From positions 872,222 through 936,221 of the forward strand of contig BCGQ01000005.1 of NCBI GenBank assembly GCA_001599355.1: DNA of 64,000 nt, in the 5' to 3' direction. The stretch is from Nakazawaea peltata. Taxonomy: Eukaryota > Ascomycota > Pichiomycetes > Alaninales > Pachysolenaceae. Positions 12,501 to 18,490 of the stretch are shown one piece after another. Numbering within the stretch: position 1 is the stretch's first letter; every line of letters begins with the position of its first letter. The position numbers and the translations under genes are program-made. Under the pieces are notes generated by a model, which was not told the DNA's origin, made no database searches, and saw only the letters and a list, made by a program, of their open reading frames with translations.

Positions 12501-12960
12501 AGTCCAAGAAAGACTTCGGTTCGTTCCGATCGGATTTGCTAAATCCTACGATTTCAACAATACGGACTTCAATTCTGCGATCCTTATGATCGACCAATGT
12601 GTTGATCAAGTGGCTCTGGGCAAAACTCACGTAGATCCAGGATTAATCCCATGGAAACTGTTAGAAGTGTTCATTGGAGATGTAATCTACGGGGGTAAAG
12701 TTGATATAGATGAGGATTTACAATTCTTACGTGGTTTGGCTCATCAATTGTTCAACAAAGAAGTGTTCTCGGCTGATTTCAAGCTTGCTGATTCACTCTC
12801 ACTTCCAGAAGGAAGTATCGAAAATTATTCGGCTTGGATTGGGAAATTGCCGGACCTTGAACCTCCTTCTTGGATTCAATTGGACAGTGATATTGAGAAG
12901 AAGATTAATTACAGAAAGAGTATTGAGACGTTAGAGAAAGTGGTCCACATGGTGGAGTAA
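532..12960 (+). CDS. DYN1: Cytoplasmic dynein heavy chain
   Basis: This 4142-residue protein is the minus-end microtubule motor that moves the spindle and nucleus into the bud; S. cerevisiae Dyn1 has 4092 residues. The first half is the tail and linker. Four P-loops mark the AAA ring: GPAGTGKT at residue 1851 (AAA1), with Walker B Cys-Phe-Asp-Glu-Phe-Asn-Arg; GPSGYGKT at 2140 (AAA2); GPPGSGKT at 2484 (AAA3); and GPSSCGKT at 2814 (AAA4). A heptad-rich coiled coil from about 3050 to 3165, a small globular part and a second coil to about 3360 form the stalk and microtubule-binding tip. AAA5 and AAA6 follow. The protein ends soon after AAA6, as in fungal dyneins that lack the large C-terminal domain. 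The frame is unbroken for 12.4 kb. The ATG at 532 is the first in frame. Confidence 0.97.
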   Translation: MVQDTDTPIETASIADFIFKLSSVLLSATKNDIVDFKSKELMDHYDTFATDPSQAGLFIYRIDQATAADTEEAANADAAAESRPNFVISLQLRHLPDLALSAVALIKERGPLRSDLGLDSQLQVINLPLSTIKDRKNSFESLRALVSLGIAPYFDTLSAKLLNSQDLVEEEAGSVGVTRKKINELLLSLQHLQQTVQIPDLIMNVHPKVREIVSSANGSTDLIQLVDPSLLDDSLFLNTLQSTVNKWIKSVQDITQLTHDPKNDNSAEDEINFWISMETALNSIQEQLRLPEITLTLDILKLLKRFHATIGFLSDTGIKESVGVAQKYNLLLRDLPLDEILSATTFRRLDEAIIIVFNHLKKLRVTQYPVSRAIALVEAISIDVEHRMRSILSQLNLMALPLTQFQDTISELSECFDTFDSNVKEFTSLARELLRKRNEKFILVKVDSKTINLKERIEYISSFRQKHDEIAQTIAKIQSENSLIPDLQHAYAAVSSVEVTDLSPEGRRAWESAERLYNERSLKVQNSIIKMLRQLLAATKSSNDMFQVFENFRFLLTQDLIRNAIQEYQSQLLSVVKSDIKSLQSQFLKQGEIIKLFKLRDIPPVSATILWARQIQQRLQFLTDRCELILGPKWRQYPEGQKVHAELVVFQTKLGTEQIFEAWVKDSLRQTEISMESISVFRIVKTTPSTYELVVSFDHSVMNLFKEVRHLCWLEYEVPHRIISTARTLRKLYPHAIGLAETLAEWGRALEELRRLDELGVLVLGDIREITTIIESVVGLRWGALAKLHDLNKLSDIENSKLEYWDEIKALGRVHLMEESVQGLSRKISFLQSSRAAFNTSLSQLGECPYELEGILRHLATIQTLVNDIVFENLSGIESLVSKLNGKIETILVGRCREELIGWIDDISEDPEETTADGRADTRTIPIHEIIVKDQEISISPPLQSSKKRWFDQIHSIINVINNQKRIYTNSIEMHPAQESMTNSYFHVSELHDTLNDCFEILDTKYSVVSQYVDSWLEFQSLWDLDMDDVYSLLGQDINSWLQFVIEFRNFRQLFDTVETERHFGAIIINYEHVQAKINAKYESWQRQIASRFADVLGMTMKTFSREAEAMKTSLERLDLSDPVLLICDVDAAQLKVGAFEDSLRQLQQGETLLHKCRYRFPTDWVAIEQISDDFSALRQALQKKQQFIDSESTSLSLKIENVAIRLSESTSKIREQWNTEKPITGDLVPSSALSSLAEFEQSMTDYESERTKLISAAKLMNIHIRVLASLESELAEISGLKSVWTSIDTLWISLQDIKSQKWVSVNPQELFHKLEELLSRSRSLPAKVRQYSAFEDVQEMIKNHIKANKLVGELKSEAMKDHHWKSVFSSLGQKRSSIDRLTLGDVWALDLIANEPIIHRVTAQAAGEKAIEDEIALIERRWRETTFELFNYENKVRLVRRWDVLFQQCTDDLNALTSMQNSAHYRVFELRGTAIIDQLNRLFRLMDTWVEVQKQYVYADGVFKEGNELQKLLPLETSRFRSVAAELFLLLKNIFKSSVVIDCLNVPDIQRSMERVLDLLKKIRKSLNEYLERQRELFPRFYFLGNEDLLEIIGNSDPMVVSKKFGNLFAGTLGAVCEGNVITGVTSHYGEILQLRNPVDVEKFGSLNSWLTEVEIEIKMSLSSILEEGIKEVEGIFGQVDQLPEPMVELLLNFVDKYPLQISVLSSQVLFTRLTEQAMTSNTLSDLYNFYIKCLEILADAVLGEISTLLRRKIENLIIEIIHQRDVIQTLQDSSSSSDFTWKSTQRFYYDDSEPDLLSRLTVQHNTATFFYGFEYIGVQNRLVYTPLIDRCFLSMTQALDQKIGGSPFGPAGTGKTESIKALGHNLGKMVLVFCCDESFDFQAIGRILLGVCRVGAWACFDEFNRLEENILSAVSTQIEQIERGLQGQNVSKTELLGRSVNVHPETGIFITMNPGYAGRSELPENLKKLFRSFSMKQPDREIIAEVILYSQGFSSANELSKRVVPLFLELENVCSTQRHYDFGLRALKSMLISCGNNKRQIQNSFGINSTPDIRSELTIVVSSIVQTLAPKLTTADEALFKSLQLRYFPETIIDDNDDFINALKSSTKPGLTVASEFVKRSIQLYQMLQNHHGVILYGPSGYGKTQLWQSTLLAIGELRKCETSAHIIDCKVMSKEELFGNLDPVTRDWTDGVITALFRKIRDNLRGELHKETWLVFDGDVDPEWIENLNSVLDDNKVLTLSNGERIGLPSNLRLVFEVDDLSHATPATISRCGIVYIGERVFSTDELWKKVLGDVLANISTNSTSSTNSVSTDTAPEIISTISHLLSPTILTSLLSESSGLDHVMKFDIVHAIQKLLILLKMSIRRAVGAKFVDDISRFTLRSTLIACCWAFAGDCSNETKKSYSTFICQVFNVDPPSKPLTDYTISLPECEFHEFDVPLTIIESHEVVNPDIIVPTSDTVKHETLIYSVINEHTPLIMCGPPGSGKTMSLLSALRKSPSLDFVDLNFSKETTPQLLLKVLELHCEYRKSAQGTLLVPRAPGKWLVVFADEINLPKTDTYGTQRVIQLLRQMIERHGFYKNNEWVRLLNIQFVGACNPASDPGRHELSMRFLKHAMVISVNYPSSESLYQIYGTMMSAVLKTHGLPQYAKDVTSVLIGVYDAFRLRFNHVISPRDISRVVKGIYVYLEGNVELDQVLRLFIFNSMRVYADKSPDSQVRLSMFEMVCLEISRVFPNRDPALFKLPLLYSNWLSLEYQEVDEKELSVFVGERLKVFSEEVLDVDLVLYDELIDHILRIDRVLKQPQGHLILVGPSSCGKTTLTKFVAWINGYQTVQLNGHRGFSLSDFDDQLRQVLRRVVSKDEKIAFVVDESNILETSFLERMNNLLSSCDIPGLFEEDELRSMRMVVGLEEMEFVRYFKEKIASNLHVVLTVTGTDNSSSFLSSPALINRCVVNWMGDWSVNSMFQLGSSLISSIPVDLPSYKLPDSYIQISPLNVSTYRQVIIDLMINFHQILNKSGSFAPGHFLKLVNHFKHVFTTKDEQHQEHQRHINLGLEKLRDTVLTVRTLKQELSAKQQQLEAKDKQASDMLGKMLSEQNEAERKREASIEIQVALEQQEVEIKLRRADVLEDLKLAEPAVIEAMRGVKNIKKEHLNELRAMRNPPDSVVLALESVCSLLGYETRSWRDVQLVVRSDSFIPDIVSFDGELRCTPELVDFMEQQYLSRPDYNYASANRGSKLCGPLLQWVEAQIKYVTILDRVAPLKLEVDRLEQHMDQTKRKLLAIHDMVTDLQLSIENYKQEYSSVIRESEKIKAEMTNVQSKVEKSMLLIDDLKGERERWHASIQEFHRQKQCLGGNALLAAAFLTYCGSLDQPGRASLLRKWLSQLRLLKVDVDEGFKPVSYLVRSDIVALWTESGLSDDDLFVENMVMVNQSKDCVLMIDPSDRMVGVLGQILSPRQLVITSFLDDGFIKQLEHAMRFGSPIVIQDAEHYDPLINSVLSKETQLVGSRTLMRLGLQLVDCALGFKLYLSTKNPAVRVLPFVFARSTVVNFTVTEASLIEQSLNLTLRTEKPDIERKRLELVRLDGEYKVRLRALEDDLLTSLSSSNGDILENDEVMVSLQTLKGELKQISQKQAETATVMTTLDKMLDEYYPLASSCSVLYGLLQLLGDISPFYRFSLEYFSRILQLILILPADSTKNRTDDLILKLYREFYSTVSVSLLHKDRVILALAMFATYYESKAEYSVKLVIQDAALAVSDPSQLGNRLQSISKTLGIEIGPEMDFANTPFAPLEPLLTSIVSLKDSDHDIVQCFARCSAFLFPNNIPYSSQYTFDEIVATHDNPASPILMVSPDGFDASFKIRNPELVTIAMGSTEGVEIARSEILRCSKSGGWLLVQNIQMAPLWLEHLENLLSSLSPSPKFRLFLTCNLTSSIPVPLLRSSRIITFENQPGMKMILNETFSSVKHQLTGSVVEKKTLYFLLCWFHAVVQERLRFVPIGFAKSYDFNNTDFNSAILMIDQCVDQVALGKTHVDPGLIPWKLLEVFIGDVIYGGKVDIDEDLQFLRGLAHQLFNKEVFSADFKLADSLSLPEGSIENYSAWIGKLPDLEPPSWIQLDSDIEKKINYRKSIETLEKVVHMVE

Positions 12961-13403
12961 TGTATTATGATAATGTATTGAATTAATTTATGTATTAGAT
13001 TTACTTTAAGAGATTGTAGATCGATGTAGGAATGAGGTGGGAATTAAAGGCAGTCAGTTAATTGAGTGCCGCCCATTATTCATAAGGCTTTATCTGCGCA
13101 ATTCATGGTTGTTATATGGTCTCCTACCTAATTACCACCGATTTACTGCCGGTGTTGTCCCCCATCACACCCTTGTTACCCCCTTTCTCACTTTACTACA
13201 CATTTCGTATTTTGCTCTCCCTGCTCATCCCATATTTACATATCCCATATTCACATATCAGACGCAGTCTCATTTTGGAAAATTTTTTAGGATTTTTTCA
13301 CCTCCTTCAGACTTGACTGGTTAAAACATACAAGAAGTAAAGGCTCTAGGTACCACTAAAGAACGGGAATCCTGTATATATTGTGTTTCTGCATCCGTTT
13401 AAG
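12961..13403. other. Intergenic gap after DYN1
   Basis: The first part is AT-rich and probably carries the DYN1 3' end; the second part is pyrimidine-rich and precedes the next gene. A 15-bp unit beginning CCCATATT is present twice in tandem with one mismatch (13229-13258). I see no RNA gene. Confidence 0.4.
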
Positions 13404-15821
13404 ATGATACCTCGGGGATTACTTCGAAATTTGCTGCGGCATCCCCCGGTTCTACCCGTGTCGGTGCTCTCTCAAACTAGACTTCGAAGTCACGTGCCGA
13501 GAGACGGTATAGCAGGAGCTGCTACAACGAAGACTACTAACCCCATGAACACACGAACGAATGAGATATACAATGATTCGTCCAAAGGTTCAGCCACTCC
13601 TATATCTGAATCTTCCCAAATCTTCAATACCATCACCTCACACATATCCAATCAAGATTTCCTTCTGGTGATATCAACATTATCAGAGTTGAAGAAACAA
13701 AAGAAAGTATTGACCAATTCTCATCTTCTTTCGGTGATTTCTCTTCTTCTCAACGTCAAGCATATCAATCTCCGTGGCATAGCTTATGAAGTGTTCACCT
13801 TGTACAACTCAGAAGTGCTATCAGATATCAAAGGTTACCCAAATGATCTCCTTGAGATTCTTCTAAATGTGGTATATTATTACGAAGATCATAAAAATTT
13901 CGACCTGTTACTTTCACAGTACTTGAACAATCTGGAATTGGATGTGGGGATCCTCATAAAGCTGTTAAACCACTATGTCCACTCCTCAAATGTGGAGATG
14001 GCCAAGCAGTTGTTCTTTCAAATCGTATCATATTATTCCCAGAACAAAATCCCTCCTCCTCCCAACGTTCTAGTGACATATCTCCGACAATTACTTGCCA
14101 TGGATGCTACTTTCAGCAATTTGGAGTTTGCCTACAATATTTGGGCCCAGCATAATCTCCCAAAGACCTGGGCTATGGACGATTTAATGCTCGAAGCCTT
14201 GATCAGATCAGGGAAACATCACAAATTGAACAATTTCATCTTACGACTTTCTCAAGAGCTGCCTCATGTATTGGAGTTCAATGATTTCTTGAAAGATCAG
14301 TCGTCAGCCATATCTGGGCAAGAGTTCATGAGTCGTATTTCCCAATTCCGCAACCAATTACCAGGGCATTCGAGTTATTTCCACCATAAAGTGATCCAAC
14401 TGGTGTCAGATGTAGAGTTACTTCAGAATCATATCTTCCCTGACTTTGTCAAGTTCCGCTTCTTTGAGGAGGCCCCTCATTATGACATGAAAATCACCCT
14501 CCTGATATCAGAGAGAATCAGTGCTCTTGCCGATCCCCCTGCTGTCTTGCAATTCTACAAAGAACGGCTCATCCCCCTCGGTGAGTTGAGCCAAAAGCAT
14601 CTCAGAATCCTCTTTGAATGTTACCTCCGTAGTTACCCTGACTTAGGAGACACTCTCGAACAGAGATTCCGTCTGTTTCTTGCCGACAACTTCGATCCTA
14701 AAGTTCTGTACTGGTTTGAGAAAGAAAGTGGCGCCGGTTTAAGACGGTATCGTCACGACTATAAGCTTATCGACCCCAACTCGTATAACACGATGAAGAC
14801 TGTGCGTAAGATCGACCGTTCAGACCTAGCTCTTCGCGACAAAGTTCTGCTGATCGATAACGCTCTCTCCCGTGTAGGACTTAACTCACAACGGTATCTC
14901 TACAAGTATTTACTTAAACTGTACCTGCGGCCATCATTCACCGACGAAGAAGAACTTGAATATGCCGAACGGTTACTCCGTAAGCTTGCCCATGACACTG
15001 CGGGGATCACAGTCTCAACCACCGAGACCCGCACCGAACTCCTGATAGCACGGAAACGTATCCGACTCTTATTTGCCTCTAAGACCCCACGCCAAGAGCG
15101 TGTTGAGGCACAGAAGAAGATACTTGTTACTTTCTTGATGAAACATCAGCAGGATTTAGACCGTAGATTATTAGGAGAGTTATGTGATATTTATATTTCA
15201 CTTTACGAATTTGAAATTAGCGAGAAGATCCTTGATCAGCTTCGTCGTATGGACGAGAGGGAAAGACGTTCGGGAGCCACTTCAGATGCCGCCGCTCCAG
15301 GTGCTGTACCAGGTGCAGCTCTGGACATAGTGACAGCCCCAGTTTCTGGCGCATCCGGATCTGTTTCGGCAACACAATCTGCCACCCCCCACACCTATTC
15401 GGAGAATTCCGAGCAATTCGCTACAGTTCACACAGCCAAACATCATAACACCGAGCAACTTAACTACGACAGATTAATGGTCCGTCGGTTAGAATTCAAG
15501 CAAGAGATTCTCGCTCATAATTACGGCAAGGTGATTGAATTGATCTTGAAATTCCGGGCTGACGAATCGCTTGTGCCACGTAGATTCTTCATTTACCTGA
15601 TCATTAGAGATCTTCAATACTTGAAGAAACTCAGTAAGAAACTCCAGGCACGTGACCCACAGGATGCTCATGGCCGCAAGGAGGCTCTTGTCGTTGATAA
15701 GTTATACGTTTACATGTCGGAATTTGTCAGTGAGTTATTCGGCAAACATCTGGCTCTTCGGGACACCGTCGCCGATAAACTTACACAGGATCTTAACTCA
15801 TTAGAAGAGCATTGTATATAG
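13404..15821 (+). CDS. Probable mitochondrial helical-repeat (PPR-like) protein
   Basis: I do not recognise the family with certainty. From the ATG at 13404 the product has 805 residues. Codons upstream are open but begin with GTG, so I exclude them. The N-terminus is basic, hydroxylated and free of acidic residues over about 35 positions, as expected for a mitochondrial presequence. The body is a long run of paired helices, with pieces like x-A-K-Q-L-F-F-x-I-V that resemble pentatricopeptide units. An Ala/Ser/Thr/Pro-rich linker lies near residues 625-685. Such proteins in yeasts usually stabilise or translate single mitochondrial mRNAs. The stop lies only 14 bp from the convergent F-box gene. 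The specific mRNA target cannot be read from the sequence. Confidence 0.6.
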   Translation: MIPRGLLRNLLRHPPVLPVSVLSQTRLRSHVPRDGIAGAATTKTTNPMNTRTNEIYNDSSKGSATPISESSQIFNTITSHISNQDFLLVISTLSELKKQKKVLTNSHLLSVISLLLNVKHINLRGIAYEVFTLYNSEVLSDIKGYPNDLLEILLNVVYYYEDHKNFDLLLSQYLNNLELDVGILIKLLNHYVHSSNVEMAKQLFFQIVSYYSQNKIPPPPNVLVTYLRQLLAMDATFSNLEFAYNIWAQHNLPKTWAMDDLMLEALIRSGKHHKLNNFILRLSQELPHVLEFNDFLKDQSSAISGQEFMSRISQFRNQLPGHSSYFHHKVIQLVSDVELLQNHIFPDFVKFRFFEEAPHYDMKITLLISERISALADPPAVLQFYKERLIPLGELSQKHLRILFECYLRSYPDLGDTLEQRFRLFLADNFDPKVLYWFEKESGAGLRRYRHDYKLIDPNSYNTMKTVRKIDRSDLALRDKVLLIDNALSRVGLNSQRYLYKYLLKLYLRPSFTDEEELEYAERLLRKLAHDTAGITVSTTETRTELLIARKRIRLLFASKTPRQERVEAQKKILVTFLMKHQQDLDRRLLGELCDIYISLYEFEISEKILDQLRRMDERERRSGATSDAAAPGAVPGAALDIVTAPVSGASGSVSATQSATPHTYSENSEQFATVHTAKHHNTEQLNYDRLMVRRLEFKQEILAHNYGKVIELILKFRADESLVPRRFFIYLIIRDLQYLKKLSKKLQARDPQDAHGRKEALVVDKLYVYMSEFVSELFGKHLALRDTVADKLTQDLNSLEEHCI

Positions 15822-15835
15822 CATTAATGTATTTA

Positions 15836-17629
15836 TTAGAATTGAGGTATGTAGTCGTGGGGACCGACCACATTTTTGGTGGTGGGAACCTTGTCATAAA
15901 TGTTAGTGAAGAGGTGAGTAGATTTACTGGAGGGGTCTTTTCTTTCGAAGAAGATCCCACTAAGACATACCAACTTCAATGAGGGTAAGATTTCACCAAG
16001 ATCATCGGCAAATGTCTCCTCGAAATGAGAAACTACTTGACAAAGACTTTTAAATGCAGATTGGTTGAAATGACACAAACTTTCGTCGTCGTGATGCTTG
16101 AAATCGAAGTACGAATGGAAATCCCAATATGAATTGAATACAGGGAATTCAAGTAACTGTAAATCACTACAATTCGATGCAATATCGTTATATGTGAGCA
16201 ACCGTTTGCTGATACTATCTCCGGCGATACCGAAAAACCGGGGGGTGATCACATCTTTCAATACACCCGTGGTCTCGTCATAATAATGGTGGGTGATGAT
16301 AAATTTATCGAATAATGAGAGATGAGTCTCGCAGAACTCGCAACGACACCCATTCCATAACAAATCTGAAGTAATAACCTCATAACATGAACAAGATTGC
16401 ATGAAACTAGGGGCCATCAACGTCTCTAAATTCACCAATTTCAACAAACTATGAGAGTAAAGCTTCTTACGTCTCAAGAAATTACCTTCTACTCCATTCT
16501 CGATACTTCCATCGACCGGAGGACAATGTCTAATTGAAAGATATTTCAATTTCTCCGGGAATGGTAAATTATATACAAATCTACCTAAAGCTACGTCGTA
16601 TTTTTCATCGAAATCATGAATCTTATGCTGGGTTTTCTGTACAAATGACAATTTGGTCAACTTGGACAAGTTCAAAGGATGACTCAGAGACTGATGAAGG
16701 ATATCATCCAAGAAATCCGTGACACAATCACATCCTTTCTCATCACATCCCATAATTATCTCCAAATTCACCAATACTGAAGTATCAATATAGTTCAATA
16801 TAAATGTCCGTACAAGTTCACGTAATTCCAGATTGTAATCTGCAAATCCATGATAGAATATCACTTTCAAAGTGTCCAATTTCAAACGGGATGTTGGTTT
16901 AAGCTCGTCCAAAACAAATTTCAAGAAAATGAAGGTCGATAATTCGTCAGAAGACAAGATGAGAGTTTTCAACCCATTTAATAATCTCAAACAACGGGAT
17001 TTATCAACTTTGGAGCTATCCCTGATCTCATTCTTATAACTATCGGTGAAACTAACGGTCAAATTCTTCAAGTCAGTATTCACTTCTTCCAATTGATGGA
17101 CGTGATTTATCATACAAGTTTGAAGTTTAGTGAGATGTTTGAAGGAGGAAAGATGCAATTTCTCGTTCATATTAAAGACCAAGAAGCTCCTCAAATTGTA
17201 ACATTTCAGCTTGATCAAGTTCACAAGTTCGATATTGACTAAATCAGCCCCGGAACTCTCATAATTACTGTGATGATCATCAAAGATCTCAACCTCCTCG
17301 ATGGCATCTAAAAGATGGGGATTTACCTGAACAGAATGCAATAAAATCTCTTGACGAGCCTTGTAGATCAGATCTTGCACTGAATCCTCTAGTAAGATGT
17401 TTTTAGAACATCCAATAACAGTGCAATCGTTGAAACGGACCTCCTTCCCAGCCATCACCGTCGTCTTCTTGAAGATCAATCTCCTGTACAAGGAGGGAAC
17501 CAGAAGAACATAGTTTGAGTAGCAAGTTTGCATCAAATTGAGCTTATCTTGCTGCCTCAACAAACTAAGAGTCAACTTCTTCAGTTCATCTGGGAGTTTA
17601 TCCCATTTATTTTGGGTCTCCATCACCAT
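15836..17629 (-). CDS. F-box-like / leucine-rich protein, paralogue of 28378-30447
   Basis: The product has 597 residues; Met3 is an equally good start. Residues 9-50 resemble an F-box: a Leu-Pro-x-Glu-Leu opening, a central Leu-x4-Leu pattern, Cys, and a closing Leu-Tyr-Arg-Arg-Leu. The remainder has spaced leucine-rich segments without a strict repeat length. Two cysteine clusters stand out: Cys-x-Cys-x4-Phe near residue 297, and Cys-x-Cys-x2-Cys near 431 followed by a Leu-Phe segment. The same two clusters, in the same order, occur in the gene at 28378-30447. F-box proteins recruit substrates to SCF ubiquitin ligases through Skp1; that role is inferred. No substrate can be named. Confidence 0.6.
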   Translation of the reverse strand: MVMETQNKWDKLPDELKKLTLSLLRQQDKLNLMQTCYSNYVLLVPSLYRRLIFKKTTVMAGKEVRFNDCTVIGCSKNILLEDSVQDLIYKARQEILLHSVQVNPHLLDAIEEVEIFDDHHSNYESSGADLVNIELVNLIKLKCYNLRSFLVFNMNEKLHLSSFKHLTKLQTCMINHVHQLEEVNTDLKNLTVSFTDSYKNEIRDSSKVDKSRCLRLLNGLKTLILSSDELSTFIFLKFVLDELKPTSRLKLDTLKVIFYHGFADYNLELRELVRTFILNYIDTSVLVNLEIIMGCDEKGCDCVTDFLDDILHQSLSHPLNLSKLTKLSFVQKTQHKIHDFDEKYDVALGRFVYNLPFPEKLKYLSIRHCPPVDGSIENGVEGNFLRRKKLYSHSLLKLVNLETLMAPSFMQSCSCYEVITSDLLWNGCRCEFCETHLSLFDKFIITHHYYDETTGVLKDVITPRFFGIAGDSISKRLLTYNDIASNCSDLQLLEFPVFNSYWDFHSYFDFKHHDDESLCHFNQSAFKSLCQVVSHFEETFADDLGEILPSLKLVCLSGIFFERKDPSSKSTHLFTNIYDKVPTTKNVVGPHDYIPQF

Positions 17630-18039
17630 TCTAATGTCGTTAATGAGTTAGAATCATCTCCTTTCAAGCTCCGCCAAAATCTCGGCCCATCTCCTGCGCA
17701 ATCGGCCCAACATCTCGGCTTGATCTCCCAACAGACATAAACTTGACAGCCCTCATCTTTCCGTTTTAGGATCCATATAAATCCATTTCCGTTTCTTCAT
17801 TTTCACCACCCCCATACTTCCTAATACAGAAATAATTTACATTCTTTCCAAATGCTCCATTCTAATTGGTCAGCCACTACAAAAAATCATCCAAGTTTTA
17901 TTGGCGCTAAAGGGTAAAAAAGGAGGAAAAATTTTAAATATATTCAAGTTTCAAGGTGAATAACAACAAAAGTAAGTGGCCAATAGAGCAATAACTTTGA
18001 AGAAGACGATAGTTACTGACCAGCGATAGATCTACAAAA
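17630..18039. promoter_or_regulatory. Divergent promoter F-box gene / COX7 with three CCAAT boxes
   Basis: Three CCAAT pentamers occur on the COX7 side: at 17865-17869 (reverse, in the context CTAATTGGT), 17900-17904 (reverse) and 17980-17984 (forward). The fungal HAP complex binds CCAAT and drives respiratory genes, so these fit control of COX7. The first matches the extended TNATTGGT form. Function is inferred from position and the known regulon. Confidence 0.5.
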
Positions 18040-18237
18040 ATGTCTTCCAGAATCATTGAATTACAAAAGATGTACCAATCTTCTTCCAAGAACATTTGGA
18101 TGATCCACCCAAGATCCAAGTTCTACGTTTACCCATACGCCCTGCTGTTGGCTGTAAGCACCGGTGCTACTTTGTACTACACTTTCAGAGCTTGTTTCGG
18201 ATTGAAGGGTAACGACCCAATCTCCAAGTTGTGGTAA
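18040..18237 (+). CDS. COX7: Cytochrome c oxidase subunit 7
   Basis: This small gene encodes 65 residues, close to the 60 of S. cerevisiae Cox7. It matches that family in order: an N-terminal amphipathic stretch containing I-x-L-Q-K-x-x-Q-S-S, then His-Pro-Arg-Ser, then Tyr-Pro and one membrane helix at about residues 30-52, then a short matrix or intermembrane tail. Cox7 is a nuclear-encoded structural subunit of complex IV in the inner mitochondrial membrane. The ATG at 18040 is preceded by an A-rich leader typical of strongly translated yeast genes. Two consecutive CTG codons lie in the membrane helix and probably read Ala-Ala. CCAAT boxes upstream fit HAP control. Confidence 0.88.
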   Translation: MSSRIIELQKMYQSSSKNIWMIHPRSKFYVYPYALLLAVSTGATLYYTFRACFGLKGNDPISKLW

Positions 18238-18490
18238 ACAATCCAGTTGTGAAGTACACTTGCTCTACATAAAGGGGGAGTCTTCCTAGTGGGGACTCTT
18301 CTTAATACGGGGAGCCCCTTATATCAAATAGAAAAAGTAACTGTGATTTATCAAAAACCACTCTGCTTTAAGTATCATTATATTTATTGGTTTCAACCAA
18401 CATCACTTAGCACAAAAGAGACTGGGTTTTTTAGTAGTCAAATGACTATATTTATTATACAAACTATAATACACTATATTCTCTTTTATA
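18238..18490. other. Convergent gap COX7 / zinc-cluster gene
   Basis: The gap holds G-rich pieces just after COX7, including GAGTC and GACTC, which are inverted about 11 bp apart near 18275-18300. An AT-rich part then leads to the stop of the regulator on the other strand. The two 3' ends probably lie here. I see no gene. Confidence 0.4.

Noticed and set aside
17972-18025. Possible intron in the COX7 leader (GTAAGT then TACTGAC and CAG)
   Set aside because: The candidate branch site is only two or three bases from the AG, and the interval is about 50 bp. The motif match is too weak without RNA data.
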